From Capitulum mitella (Eukaryota; Arthropoda; Thecostraca; Pollicipedomorpha; Pollicipedidae), in assembly GCA_030062745.1 (NCBI GenBank), contig CP099851.1, positions 6,387,661 through 6,451,660 of the forward strand: a stretch of 64,000 bases of DNA, in the 5' to 3' direction. The number at the start of each line of letters is the position of its first letter. Position 1 is the stretch's first letter. A program made the position numbers and the translations under genes. The notes below the pieces were generated by a model that worked only from the letters and a program-made list of their open reading frames with translations, was not told where the DNA came from and ran no database searches. Positions 12,251 to 25,500 of the stretch are shown here, piece by piece.

Positions 12251-13732
12251 GGTGCGTTGGCTTTGGGTAAAGTTTCGTCTGACGGCGTTCACTTACGAAG
12301 ACGTTTGTATTCCATTCTTCGGTCCAGAAGTCAGTTACGTTCTTCTTTTTCTACGCTCTACGTTTCGCCTGGACGAACTAAAAGCTAATGTGGTGATGAT
12401 GCTACATTCGACCGTATTCAATGTCCTCCCCGCGTCTCGTGTGACACCCAGTGGGCGGAGGCGAGCGCGTGACGTCAAGTCCGGCCGGCTAATCAGCGGC
12501 AAGTAAACGCCGGCCCGTTGGTCAAGGTGTGGAAAGGCTCGAGAAATAAAGAGATGGTAAGAAAACGCCGGTATGATCTCCTCCTGTAGGGAATCGCATA
12601 AAGCTCCAGGTATTAGAGACGTCTTGATACGGAACATGGGTGCTACCGTCAGCCACCAAATGAACATTATGGAAACCCTGATCTAATATGACGGGTCATA
12701 TTACAGATAATAGATTAGACAAGAAAAATATTCGTATCAATATTCATGATGATTGTCCTATGTAAGTCTTTTGGAATAACCGTTCTTTTTCTTCCTTAGC
12801 ATCGGCGGTGCGAGTGGATTTTGTGCAATGGTTCATATCTGCTTGGCTTTGATTCATTTTATCGACTGTATTTATCATTTTTTTTCTGAAAGGTGTCTTG
12901 TAAGGATAGACGAAACGTTGCAAGATATAAATATTTTTTATTCTTTTAGACAGATAGTTAACCAAGACGCACCGAGTGATCGAAAGCACATAAAATAGAT
13001 TAGTTTGTCTCTATGGCGGGTGCAACGTTATATCTCTTCGTGGGTGCGCTGGCACACAGAAACCAGCTTTGTGCGCCCAAAAACGTGTTCCGTGCACCCA
13101 CAAACAAAAAACAATTAATGGCCCTAAAACCAATATTTGCACTTTTTCGCAATACAGAAACGCATCTCGCAGAAAATCCGCTCGCATTTACAAAGAAAGT
13201 AGGTATGCATATGTACAAGTATGCGCGTAAATATCCACCAGAGACTAAAAAAAGCGCACGTCGGAAATCTACCGGTGGGCTTGCCCAAGGGTTGTCGCAT
13301 CCTTCAGGATCGGACTTTTAAGCTTTTATGTGAAAGGATGAAATAGGTCCAAATGTTCGGAATTCGGAGTAACGTGGCCGAAACCCGAGTTCTTCGTTTC
13401 CAGGTGGTTGTGGTTGGCCTAGCCTCTCCCTCACAAAAATCCTGGCGACTGAATGCACACACAAAGAATTTGGGAAAATTCCACCACTGGTCTTTATAGC
13501 TCTTGGAACCAAAGTTAAGAATGCGCTCAAGACCTCAGCCGTCATTTCTGTTACTGCACTGACCATCAGGCCGAATCTCATGTATTTTCCCTGTTGCCAC
13601 TGTGACATCTGTAGACGAGCTTGCCTAGGCGGTTTCCTGCATTAGTACGATGCTGAACCCACGACGTCCCGGTCTAGGCATCAGTGGAAGCCGTGCTCAG
13701 GTCGCCTCCCGGGTCACAGTTCCGAGAGCCGG
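12251..13732. other. Stretch without a supported gene
   Basis: The segment contains a TGACGTCA site near 12470 and generic AT-rich DNA. I could not assemble an exon with splice sites. It ends at the scaffold gap. Confidence 0.4.
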
Positions 13733-14232
13733 NNNNNNNNNNNNNNNNNNNNNNNNNNNNNNNNNNNNNNNNNNNNNNNNNNNNNNNNNNNNNNNNNNNN
13801 NNNNNNNNNNNNNNNNNNNNNNNNNNNNNNNNNNNNNNNNNNNNNNNNNNNNNNNNNNNNNNNNNNNNNNNNNNNNNNNNNNNNNNNNNNNNNNNNNNNN
13901 NNNNNNNNNNNNNNNNNNNNNNNNNNNNNNNNNNNNNNNNNNNNNNNNNNNNNNNNNNNNNNNNNNNNNNNNNNNNNNNNNNNNNNNNNNNNNNNNNNNN
14001 NNNNNNNNNNNNNNNNNNNNNNNNNNNNNNNNNNNNNNNNNNNNNNNNNNNNNNNNNNNNNNNNNNNNNNNNNNNNNNNNNNNNNNNNNNNNNNNNNNNN
14101 NNNNNNNNNNNNNNNNNNNNNNNNNNNNNNNNNNNNNNNNNNNNNNNNNNNNNNNNNNNNNNNNNNNNNNNNNNNNNNNNNNNNNNNNNNNNNNNNNNNN
14201 NNNNNNNNNNNNNNNNNNNNNNNNNNNNNNNN
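13733..14232. other. Scaffold gap of 500 N
   Basis: Exactly 500 unknown bases, a conventional placeholder length rather than a measured gap. Frames that run through it have no meaning. Confidence 0.99.
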
Positions 14233-17200
14233 CAACCAAAACTACTTCAGTAATGTCATTTTCATTTTCAGTCAGTTTTACATAATGTTTGGCTCAGATA
14301 AAAATGATTGGACTTTCTTTAAGGTTATTCATTTTTCATGATGTGATCCTATGTTAATCATTAGTGGGGTAATTAGAGGTTTTTGCTAGGATTTGGGGCA
14401 ATTCAGTGACATTAATTAAATGTCTGAGTTTTTGAATGTCCATGGGAACTTCATGAATAGAAGCATTCATTTTTTGCATTTCCTTGATCAACTGTGACCT
14501 TGAACACCACCAAAGGTATATTTTATGAAAGCCCATATAAAGTATTATTGTTTGAAATTTGGATATTTTGCTCAGTCCATTGGTTAAACAGGGGCAGGGG
14601 TAGGGAAGAAATTGTCTTCCCAAGCAAATGGTGTAGTTCTAAATATACCAGTGAATGGCAGGCAAATTCCTTGAAAGAATTACATGCCATTGCTCCATGA
14701 AGCTGTTCTATGCTGAACCATTTCTGGCACCAGCAAGGTGATTTCAGTCATCTCTCCTTGACCCTTCACCTTTAGACCAATGGTCTTCTGAATGGAATAT
14801 GTTCGTTGGCATGTGACCCTCCTGAGTAAATAATAGGTACTATGATGAGATTGGAAATGCCAAAAGTTGCTGCTTGGTTTCCTTGACAAGCCTGGTCCAT
14901 CAAGTTTCCTGTCAACAGCTGGAGAAAATTTGATATAGCTTTGGTGGAATGCAAACATAGGGTTATAGGCTGTAAATGTCAGTCCTGCTTTCCTGGGAGG
15001 GCTGTTTGTGACAGAGAGATGATGTAGTGCTGAGAAGGGTTGATTAATTTCTACCTTGATCAGTGATGGTGCAGCTAGGCAGTGGCATGTCACATATGAC
15101 AGACTTCCTGTGGCCTGAACTTTGTTTGGGGACCTGGGGATATTTCAATAAAATGCAACTGTCAGAAATAAATTCATATCTTGTTGACCTAACAATGATG
15201 ATTTTTTAAATCTGCACCATTATATCATAGAGTTTGGATTGATGATCATGGTGAGCTGTGACAAAAAAAGCATGAATACTCACAAGGTTGGCAAAATGGT
15301 GTTTCTTGTTGTTATGGGAAGAGCAAATGATCTGTCCCAGAATGCTACATAGTGAACATGATGTCACAAACTGTATCCAGTGATGCATCCAAGGAGGGCC
15401 AATGAACCCAAGGCATTTAGTGGGGAAAAGGGTAGATTAGAAACAGAAGTTTAAAAGTACAAGAAAAGTTAGGCACTGGTGAAAAACCACAAGAGGAGGA
15501 GCCAGCTTTTGACACATTTCATAAACATTGTACTTGCAGACCATCAGAAAATTTTTCATGTGGCCTTGTCTTTGTCAGGTGTTGGTGCAGGCCATGCAGC
15601 TTTCCTGCCAATCTTCTGAAACAAGTAACAGGAACTGTTTCTTGCACTGAGTTACCCAATAATCAGATATCTGTATGAATGAAAACAAAATTAGAGCTGC
15701 ATGTGCATTAGTGCTTTTTCCCCTCCTTGTTGCATCACTCTGGAATATGGCAAACCATGGAGCAACTAATGAAGCTGTTTTTAACCATGGACAGTTTTGT
15801 TCTTGCATGGCAGAGAAGGCAAAGTAAAATTGGTCTTCCTTGTATTTTGTAGCCTCTTATAGGTCACAAAACATGTCTACATGTACAGATAAGCTTGTTA
15901 AGTCAGAACCAGGAAGCAACTAACCAATGGCTTCCTATGCTAAGATAAAACCTTTTTATTCAGGTACCATTATTAAAATTTGTGTTATGCAGAAAGGGAA
16001 GGATGCACATGTTATCTACAGCAGTCTTCTAAACCACATGCTATATTTTTTTGCTAGAGTAAAGATGCAAGATGGATGCACCAGGGACCAATTTTTAAGT
16101 TGGTAAAAAAGGGGACATTGCTCCCCATATAACACTATAGGCCTAAATGTGATGTTTTGTATTTTCTTCTACATACTACCCAGTGACCAGGGGTGCTGCC
16201 ACATTATCCACCATGACATTCAAAGTCCTATCTTGAGTCCAAGAAGTGGTGTTAAAAAATATAGATATCAAGGTGTGGTATGACCTGGTAAGCAAGGGCC
16301 AGAGAAACAAAAGTGAGGTGATCTGCAATAGAAGTAATTTATCTCAAGTTTGTTTTTCATGTTAAGTCTTCTCAGTAATCTTAAGAAATATGTTGGGTAT
16401 TGTGCAGTGTTCCAAAATGCCTCTTACACCTTTGGTGTTAAACTAATGGCTAGCAGATGGATGCTGTTTTTGAAAGGACAATTTTTATTGTTTGTGATGG
16501 AAATGAAATTGTTAAGTTTAGCATGCATTTCATGTTGTGTTAGTGACACCCAACAAAAGCATTTTCATATTCATTCCATTTCATGTATGTACTAAATGGT
16601 GCTTTGTCACTTCGTTCTTGCCAGGGCAAATAATGTATGTTTCAAGTTTGTGTACTTGCACCAGGGGTAGTAAGGGAATATATTGCTCATTGTCTATGTT
16701 CATTAAACATAAATTCATCAAAGTGCAATAGATGTTTATCCTGTTGAACTGAGATGCAAGTTTTATTTTTGAGCTAAATGCAAATGCAAACAAAATATAG
16801 AAACTAAAAAGGTAAAGTGCAAAGGGAAGAGCAACTACAGAAATGGCTCTATAACTTAGGATAACAAAATACATGGTGCAGCTATGTTCATCAGCACCAA
16901 GGCAGACCTCTTTTGAAATGTGTTGGTGGTGTGCTCCATTACCAAGTCTTTGTGATAGCATGGCTGAATTTTGTGTTTTTTTTCTGGCACATTTTGTGGC
17001 ACTGGTTGCTACTGCTATGGTTAGTAAGTATGCATTTTGGGATGTCTGTGCACACATACCAAAATACATTATTGTGCTTAGAGTTTTTCTCAGCATGTTG
17101 GACGTGTACATTATGCATGGTTTGAATACTGTCAATACAACTAAAAATTGGTTATACAGGAGACAATATATAGTGTAATGACATCAACACTAGGCAAATC

Positions 17201-19970
17201 TTATCCTGTGTATTATCCATTGCACTCTCACTAGTTAGGCATGTCTTTCTGGTGTCAGTTGAAAAAAAATCTTTATAATTGACATGAGATGCATTTTCCT
17301 AGGTAACAAAGAAAGTCATAAATGGTTGTATCATTCTAATACTAGTATAGAAGTATTGGTCAGAAATCACTGGCATGAGTTTTGTGTGAAAACTTGTTTC
17401 TGCTTGGAAACATGTTATAGTATCCAGAGGAAAAAAGAAATTACTGTTAATTATGATGAGAATCAGGGGAATATCCTCTGTACCATTTTGGGGTAAAAAC
17501 CTAATGCATAGGTAATGTAATATGCAACTTTTGTAGTAGATAAGTGTAATAGAAACATTTTCAATGCAAAAGTTGTCATTGGACTACTTCAGAAGCAGCC
17601 TTTCTGATGGTTGGTATAAATCCTGTCACTTTAATACCATGTTCATCCAAAGTATTATAAAGTGCACAGTTTTTAGCCACCAGCAGGCTTGTGTATGGAA
17701 TGCTGTAAATTGATATGGCCACCAGCATAGAGCTATCTTCATTTTATGTCATGTGTGGCTTGCAGGCATATTTCTGGCATAATTGATTCTTGGCTATGTA
17801 GGATTGTTGGAGGCAGTTGTATGAAATGTGTTGTTGTTTCTGCTATTCTGTTGAATTGGCCCTTGCATTGTGATCAGTATGTGTGACCGCCAGTGAGCAT
17901 CAAAGCCGTGGCTGTTGATAGCAATGTGCATGCATGGTAGTGGTGACATGCACACAACAGTTAGTTACAGTGAGCTGTGAGTACTGAATTTATTACCATC
18001 ATGTAAGCAGTGACTGAAATGGTACTTGCATGTTCATGCTACATGTGTGGGATACATGGCTGTTTTTTTTATTTCAAGGTTTGTTGATTTTTATGATTAA
18101 TGTTATGAGGAAAAAATGCAGCTGTGACATAGATGGCATGTCCACATTCATTGGGGATGGCACCGTGGAATATGCAAGATACCAGTACCCCACATTCCTG
18201 TGATTGTGGGGCATGCACCCAGTACCTCACAATATAATAATAACCTACAATAATCATAACTAGCAAGGTGTAGAATTGTACCATACATATACATATGTAT
18301 AAGTATGTATGTTTATGTATAAGCAAGAGGTTTTTTTATTGGAATGATGGCAAATATGAAAATAAAGTAGCCCAGATCCAGGAAGAAACCCAGTTTTTTG
18401 GTGGTCTCCTTTCAAGGCATTGTCTGGCTGGCATCCCTGGTAGCACCCAAGTCAAAAATCTGTGGTCTTGCCCCTGCTCTCACATTAGTGCATCACACTA
18501 ACAGAACTACAAGGGTATGTAACATGTTTCTGCAGTAGAGTCCAGCAATTTAGATATATAATATTATAGTAATTTAGATGTGTAATATTCAATTTGAGTG
18601 ATTAATGAATCTTTGGGTGTTTTTTTCTTTATGTTGATGTGCCATTGATATGATTGTAGTAGCAGTGTTTAATTCTGGGTACTACATTTGTTGCAGTTGA
18701 ACTTGTTTCCAAATGTGTGTTTGTGACCCTCTTTGCCATTGCCTAACCTTTTACACATGCTGGTCATCCCAGATATAAAAATTGTGGTGGCATGTCTTAT
18801 TTTGTTCAAGGCTAAAATATTCTGTATTTACTTGTTTGCAATGTACTAAATGCATACTCATAATGAAAGCAGGAAGAATAGATTTTCACAGTAGCCTGAT
18901 ATCATTGCTTTTGTGTGCCACATTCTTTCCTTTCTTTGTGAAATTATATAATGAAGCTAGATTGAAAACATTCCATGCATGTACCACATTCAAGTAAGCT
19001 GCCTTGTGATATTCTGTTGGTTAGCTGTCTGGTGCAGTCTATGTGGTAATGATTGTTTTGTTTTAGATAATGTCATGTGCTGATGCACTTGAGGCTCATT
19101 TTGCAATTTGATAAGGTGGATATTTTAAGGGGTAAAGTTAAGGTATAGTTATGTATAAGTTACTTCATTTCTATACATTTTGTGCCCATTTTTACATCCA
19201 TTCATCTTTGATAGTGATACATGCAAAACTTAATTCCATATAGATCACAGATAAGTCTTTCAAAAACATGTGGAGGGTGAAGTGTTGGTGGCATGTAAAA
19301 CAATATTTGCATGTCAGGTGAAAGTCACAGCTCTTTTGCATTTCTTTTACAAGTCATGTAATATGGTTGTACTGATTTTTATCCCTGCCAGTAACTAGTT
19401 TTTTGCACTCAGTTCCTGTCTCATGCCTTTTGTAATGTCAGCCATTGTGATAATAGCTGCACCATTTACAATATCTTGGAAGTTTTCATGGCATGTGTTC
19501 CCAATAATCAAACATATTGTTTCATTTTTCAGTAGTAGTTTATACTGCAGTTTATGTGACCCTATTGCAAGGTTTTATGTTGATAAAGAAATGCAATTTC
19601 AGTACTTTTAAGGTTCTCTTATTTCGTTTTTCTGGACGGACATCTGTGTTTTATGGCAGGAATTTAAAAATCATTAAATATTAGGTTGTAACAATGGTAG
19701 ATCTAGGATTGAAAGAGGTAAGTGCTTTGGGAGTTAAGACATCTCTGTGCTTTCTTTTTGTTTTTATTTTTTGCATTTTCTGTAATTGATTGGAAATGTG
19801 TTTTGGACATTTATAGGTTGCATCATCTGCTTTGCATTTCTTTTCATCATCTTTTAAATTTCCAAAAAGCCAGAAACCAGAACATTTTATCCAGCATAAG
19901 TTCTTATATCATAGTTTTTCATGGCAAGTTGTCTGATCAAAATTCACCATTCATAGCTTGAATGTGCTTT
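14233..19970. other. CpG-depleted, AT-rich block of about 5.7 kb, no gene recognised
   Basis: From the gap to about 19640 I count only about 7-10 CG dinucleotides by eye, where base composition alone would predict well over 100. TG and CA (CATG, TGCATG) are common. CpG returns abruptly at about 19980. The frames inside (for example 16581-17135 and 14680-15093) are AT-rich and lack recognisable domains. The pattern resembles long-term methylation-driven CpG decay or DNA of a different origin. Confidence 0.8.
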
Positions 19971-20284
19971 GATCCAGGATTTCGCCCCATGTATTATCTT
20001 TACCCTCGCCCGTATAGGCGGTAGATGCAACCCAAATACAACCCCTTCATGAGGTTTTCCAAGGACAACTTCCGAACGGTTTGTTTGATCCATCTGAAAC
20101 TTGGTGTACCTTCTGGGGCATCCTTTTTGCATCTTATGGTGGGGAAAAAAATTCTTCGTTGCCATTGTAATGAGCCGTGGCGTCATAACGGGAACCAGGT
20201 CAGTCGTTTTCGCGCGCCGAAGCGGCTGATTTACCTTTTCAGTTTTGTCTCACTGTAAGACGGTTGGAATACATAAGTACGATA

Positions 20285-20286
<2 letters not shown>

Positions 20287-20345
<59 letters not shown>

Positions 20346-20350
20346 TATAT
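20287..20350. repeat. (TA)n microsatellite
   Basis: A TA run of about 64 bases with one TG interruption. Confidence 0.95.
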
Positions 20351-20388
20351 CGGCTCCAAATTGTATGTTCTCTAAGACTGTACATCAT

Positions 20389-20620
20389 TGTTGGAAAAAC
20401 TGTCATTTTCTGGTGCCAAGGGGCACCAAAAAATTAATGCTGTTAATTTAATTAAAGTGGTTTGCCTCCCCCAAACGGAGCTGCTGGATCCACCCCTGCT
20501 GGGCACATGTGCTTGCCAAACACCTAGTTAGTCCATGTTTCTGACACAAACGTATGACATGTTATACTCCAAAAGAGAATTTGTACTCCGACACCAGGAA
20601 GAAAAACCAGGTTTCCAACA
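20389..20620 (+). mobile_element. Diverged copy of the GTTGGAAA MITE family
   Basis: It begins TGTTGGAAAAACTGTCATTT and ends CAGGTTTCCAACA, with inverted termini. The internal motif ACTCCGACACCAGGAAGAAAAA corresponds to the ends of the copies at 24469-24779 and 29871-30144. No target duplication is clear. Confidence 0.55.
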
Positions 20621-22018
20621 CTACTATGCATAGACTTAATGGGCTTATACTCACTACCGGGATTATTGAGGGTGCAAATTGAGGTCTTGAGCTATGGTGG
20701 GAAACCCGTTACTTTTTATCTTTGGGAATGCGATAGGCAGAGTAACGTGCATGTTCGAATTGCTTGATGTGAAAGGAATCGAATGATATAAGTTTGATGC
20801 ATTTTATCTTTTATTTCATCAAAAGTGGGCGCAACTCCGCGAGCGCCTTCAGACTTTTGCTCTGACGGGCCGGGCGGTGTCGGCCGCGGAGTGATTAGTG
20901 CAATACCACGACATGCCTTATGAAATTTTGTGTTGGAAATCAACTCGAAAAACGCTTTTAAGACATCTAAATTGCGATTTACAGCTTATCCGAGGTCATT
21001 CTAGGCCATTGGCTTCAGATAATCTTGGATGACTTGAGATGACCTTGGATGACCTAAGATAATCTTTATATGTCATTCGACAATAGTGGTTGTTAACTGA
21101 GGCATTACATTTCACTTCACCATCTGTTATTATCTACAAAAGTGCGTCTGCAGCCCCGAGAACGCATTTAGGCCGACGACCCCGCATGACATTGACCTTG
21201 ATTGACCTTGCATGACCTGGATCGGACTCCATGGGCAAAATATAGTCATGTGTGGAACAGATGGACTCGTAATTGATTGACAAGCACTATGATATCCGTT
21301 TCGTTCTATCATTTTTTGATCTTTGGCGTTTATTTGCGCCTAAACTCGAAAAAGTACCACTTTCTGCCAATTTTTAACCTTTGGCCCGACCTGGAAGGCC
21401 ATTCGTTGGCTTGAGACTTAAAAGAGATGCCAGTCGCGAAATCTCGTCACGTTCAACGCGCTGTTTCTTTTCGCGCTGCTCTAAGACGCACGATGTGGAA
21501 ATGGCCGGGGGCCGTACCCGCCCCATGTGTCCGCGTTACGCAGAAGGGCCCTTACGGTGAGAGTTAACATGTTATGAAGCACTTGTTTTGAATGAAAGAC
21601 AGTAGGAATCTGTGATGAGAATGACGGAGGTCCTTTTTTGGCTTGTAAACAAAATGTTCGTGATCAAGGGCAAAGTTCATGTTTAAGGAAGCAATACCTA
21701 TAAAAGAAAAAAAGCAGCAAAAAGATGCCTGAAGTAAGAATTCTGTCCGTATGTTACGTTTGTTTTGTCACCATTGATCTAGTTCCCAGGTCATTGCAAA
21801 ATTGTGCATTCTGGCCATCATTCAAGACAACATTCAAAACACCAGTGTTCATTGTATTGGAACGAGAAAAGCGATTTATTTAAGAGGAAGAACCAAAGAG
21901 AAAAGTAGAATCAGTAAATCATATGGATGCTGTGGATTGCTGCAGGCATTTTTTAGGTGCTTTGTGACAACAAACTTCTTAGGGGGTCTAAGGGGTGCCG
22001 CCAACAGAAGTTTTTACA
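20621..22018. other. Upstream flank of the chromodomain gene, no gene recognised
   Basis: Near 21000-21060 and 21190 are short runs built on TTGGATGACCT and TTGACCTTG. No exon or RNA gene was identified. An untranslated first exon of the downstream gene could lie here unseen. Confidence 0.4.
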
Positions 22019-22415
22019 GTCCTGCATCTCAGTTTCGTCAAAGTCCAGTATCGTCTCAGTCGAATTTCTGGTCAGTCTGATGTCGTCTTATCTAGTCTTG
22101 GTTTCAGTCTTGTGTAATCTGGGGTTGGCCTAGGCTGGGCCCTGATTCGGTCTAAGCTAATTGAATGTCCGGTCTCAGCTCCGTCTCAGTTCCGTCTCAG
22201 CCCCGTCTCAGCTTGGTCCCAGTTCGGTCTCAGTTCCGTCTCAGCCTTGTCTCAGTTCCGTCTCAGCTCCGTCTCAGCTCCGTGTCAGCTCCGTCTCATC
22301 CCCGTCTGAGCTTGGTCACAGCTCGTTCTCAGTTCCTTCTCAGCCTCGGTCTCAGTTCCGTCTCAGCCTCGGTCTCAGCTCCGTCTCAGCTCCTTGTCAG
22401 CTCGGTCTCGTGCCT
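22019..22415. repeat. 11-bp minisatellite (GTCTCAGYTCC) just upstream of coding exon 1
   Basis: Dozens of variants of an 11-base unit run up to about 80 bases before the putative ATG. Because 11 is not a multiple of 3, the frames across it cycle with an 11-residue Ser/Pro-rich period. These frames are repeat artefacts. The array may lie in the promoter or 5'UTR of the chromodomain gene. Confidence 0.9.
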
Positions 22416-22492
22416 GGCCTCGGCTGCAGTCCGCCGCGGTGAGCCTCTTGTCCCGCCTGCCGCCAGGTACCGTAGTCCGACCGACCGACGCC

Positions 22493-22578
22493 ATGACGGA
22501 CATCAAGCGCGCCATCGACCTCGTCAACGAGGGCATGGCCGTGTCAAAGGCGGCCGAGATTTGCGGCGTGCCTGACAG
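22493..22578 (+). CDS. Exon 1: pipsqueak-like helix-turn-helix, first half
   Basis: It encodes 28 residues beginning MTDIKRAIDLVNEG, followed by SKAAEICGVPD and the donor GTGAGC in phase 2. The pattern of helix, SxxxAA, then GVPxS resembles psq/transposase-type HTH domains, where the S after GVP is completed by exon 2. Confidence 0.85.
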
Positions 22579-25500
22579 GTGAGCCTGCGCCACGCAGACG
22601 TGTCACTGGTCACTTTGCGACAAATTGCGAGACGACACCGGAAGTGAAGCGGACGGTAGAAGCCCAGCCGTCGCCGCGGTAATTGTGCAGAACTTCCGTG
22701 AGAAGCGGGGTATAATCCGTTTGCTCCGCCTTTCTCGAGGTCTTTAGCTTGCGTCGTTGTAGCTGTGAGGAACATGGCGAACGTGTTGAACGTATTGTAC
22801 AAGCGTGTTGCTCAGGTGATACGAAGGTGGGTTAGCGTCGTGTTTGCCGTTTCCTGAGAGTAAGCAACATTTCGAAGGATAAAACTTCCGTAATTTTGAT
22901 CATGGTCGATGATAACTACAATGTGATGACATCACAGTGTAGCAGCATGATAGGCCCGTATATTTGCGATCATTTGTCGCGTGCCTTTTTCACTCCAACT
23001 TCCTTTCTCCTGACTGGAACTTCATGCGGAGATGCTCATGGCGCCGGGTACCTCGCTGCCGACCATCACCGGGCCAGCCCGCCACCCTTAACTGGAGCAC
23101 CTTCCCCTGACCGGACCACCCGCCACCCCTGACCGGACCACCCGTCACCCCGACCGGAACGCGTGCCGCTGACCTGGCCCACCGGCTACTCTGGACCGGG
23201 CCGCTCGATCACCCGCTGCTACCGACAACACCCCCCCCGCCGCCCCCCTGACGGCGCCGCCGGCCGCCCTTGACCGCGCTGCCGGCCGCCGGCAGCACGA
23301 TCCGGGACCAGATGCTGGAGGACCCCGCCGGCCGCGGGCCCCGCAAGCTGCTAAGCGTGGCCGAGGAGTACATGTTCTCGACGGCGCTCATCAAGCTGGT
23401 GGAGGAGGGCTGGGAGCTGAACCGCGACTCGATCCGCGTCCTCATGCGCTGGTACATCCCGCAGTTGGGCAAGAAGTCTGCCAAATGGTGAGCGTCCGCC
23501 GCCGCCGCCGCCCCGCGTGCGTCGTGCGTGGCGGTGTGAGGATTGGCCCAGTCTCCGTGAGTTTAGGCTGTCGCGGAGTATCCCGCATGGCAGAATGATG
23601 TTTGGCTGCACTTGGGTAGGCGTTCTGTAGTTAAGATTTCGGAGATCGGTGGCGTTTCACGCTGTTGGCCGGTGATGCAAGCTAACGGAACTGTTTTTGC
23701 GATGGCCGTCGTCCATGCTGTCCACGCCGATGTTGACTCTGTGGCGTAGTAGACTGGAGCCCGTCACGGTACCGGCACCAGCTCCGGGCAACGCCAGTCC
23801 GCGGGCGCACCGCGTCATTGGCGGGGCTGCGCGTGCGTCACCGTCCCTGGGCGCCGGAGCGCTCTGCGGACACGTGACCGACTCCCTCGCCGCCTGCCGT
23901 CCAGGGGCGAGAAGACGCTGACCGACAAGGAGGCGTGGACGCGCTGGGTGTCGGGCTTCGAGCGGCACTGGTCGGCGCTGGACGGCCGCATCAGCAAGCT
24001 GCCCGGCCAGCCGACCGACGAGTTCCTGGAGATCGCCAAGGCGGCCATCCGCGCCTCGCTCGACCAGATGAACGAGGACCCGCTCACCGCCGCCAAGAAG
24101 AAGCCCGGTACGGACCGGCGGCCGGGCCGGTCTGGTCTGCGCCAGTGTGGTCTGGTCTGGACCGATGTGGTCTGAACTGTCCCGGTTCACGCCGCCTGGT
24201 CTAGGGAGACCAAAGAGAGGGGGAAGGGAGGGTGGTACATGGGAGGGGAGGTCAGGTTATCGATCCCGTGTAGTATGGACTGTCCTTAAATCCCCGTTAG
24301 CGGGGTTGGGTTGTGGTCGGCTACGCGTGTTAGTGGGCGGGATAATGAAAGATAAGATACGGGGGGGGGGGGGCTTGGGTTTGTCTGTGGCACTTGGATG
24401 GATGTTCGGCGTTGTCAGAACGCATTTGATGTATTAGCCCTTTTTTGCAAACTCAGACTATGTGGCAAGGTTGGAAAAGGCGTTGTTCTTTGGTGTTGAA
24501 GAACACCAGAAGATTTGTGCTTCGGAAACACTGAATACTCTAAAAGTTTGATCTTGTGGGTTTATCAAAAAGCTGCATTATAACCATGTTCCGAAATTCC
24601 TAACTGCTGGGTTTGTGACTCTGTTTTCTGTCTCTGTCTCCTATGAATAAGAAGCAGGTATGATGTCATAACTGACTAAGATCAAGAATGCCAGCTTAAA
24701 CTGATAATACTGTTTGCAAAGTTTTGTACTCCAAAACAACATGATATTCCGACACCAAGAACAAAACGGAATTCCAACCGTGCTATTTGGTAATGCTGTA
24801 TGGCGCAGGTTGATATGCATTGTGGCTGAGGTCGGGCTCGCGTTCGTTTAACGGTAGCAATAGTGTGTGCCTGCTGCAAATGTTACGCGTGCTACTGTTT
24901 GCAGTATGTTGGGGCTGATTGCAGTGGGATGTGCGTTGTTTTGGATTGCTGGCGTTTTGTGTCTGCTGTTTTCTGTTCGCCGCTGTTTGCCTCGCTTGCT
25001 GGCGTCACTGGATTAGCGATCGCGCCGCGCGGAGCGCCAGTGAGCTCTGACTTCGATCGCTGACGCCACGTCCCCGCAGGTCCAAAAAAGAAGGAGAAAC
25101 CGACCGCGGCGCCCGGCAAGCTTCGCTCCCACCCGCTATACGAGGTCGACAAGATTATGGCCAAACGCTACAACCTCAGCAAAAAGGTCGACGAGTACCT
25201 CATCAAGTGGCGCGAATTCGCGTAGTAAGTTTCTTTTTTTACGTTTGCTGTTGTTTTGAAATACTAGCATATCCTCTGACTTCCATTGTAGTTTGGCGTT
25301 GATTTTAGTATTGAACAGCACAGCTCGTGTGTTCGGGATGTCGTGGTGGTGAGTGACTGGCCTTTGAAGCCTTGCTGGCGTGAATCCACAGTGTAGTAGT
25401 TGCCCGGGCCACAGTAGTGATACGATGCTTCGCAGCTGGCAGTGCTGCGCGGCAATGGTAACGGCAGTCATCAGGCTTTGTCGTGTGTACACGGCGACAG

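Noticed and set aside
11865-12506. Frames of 100-181 codons on both strands near 12 kb
   Set aside because: They lie on a GC-rich stretch and a 43-bp tandem repeat and have no domain. A hidden first exon cannot be excluded.
13650-14285. Frames crossing 13733-14232
   Set aside because: They consist of unknown bases in a scaffold gap.
16581-17178. Opposed hydrophobic frames of 184 and 101 codons in the CpG-poor block
   Set aside because: AT-rich, T-rich DNA gives hydrophobic frames by chance. No membrane protein family is recognisable and there are no splice-linked exons.
22161-22575. Ser/Pro-rich frames upstream of the chromodomain gene start
   Set aside because: They come from the 11-bp GTCTCAG repeat. 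I preferred the ATG at 22493, where HTH-like sequence begins.
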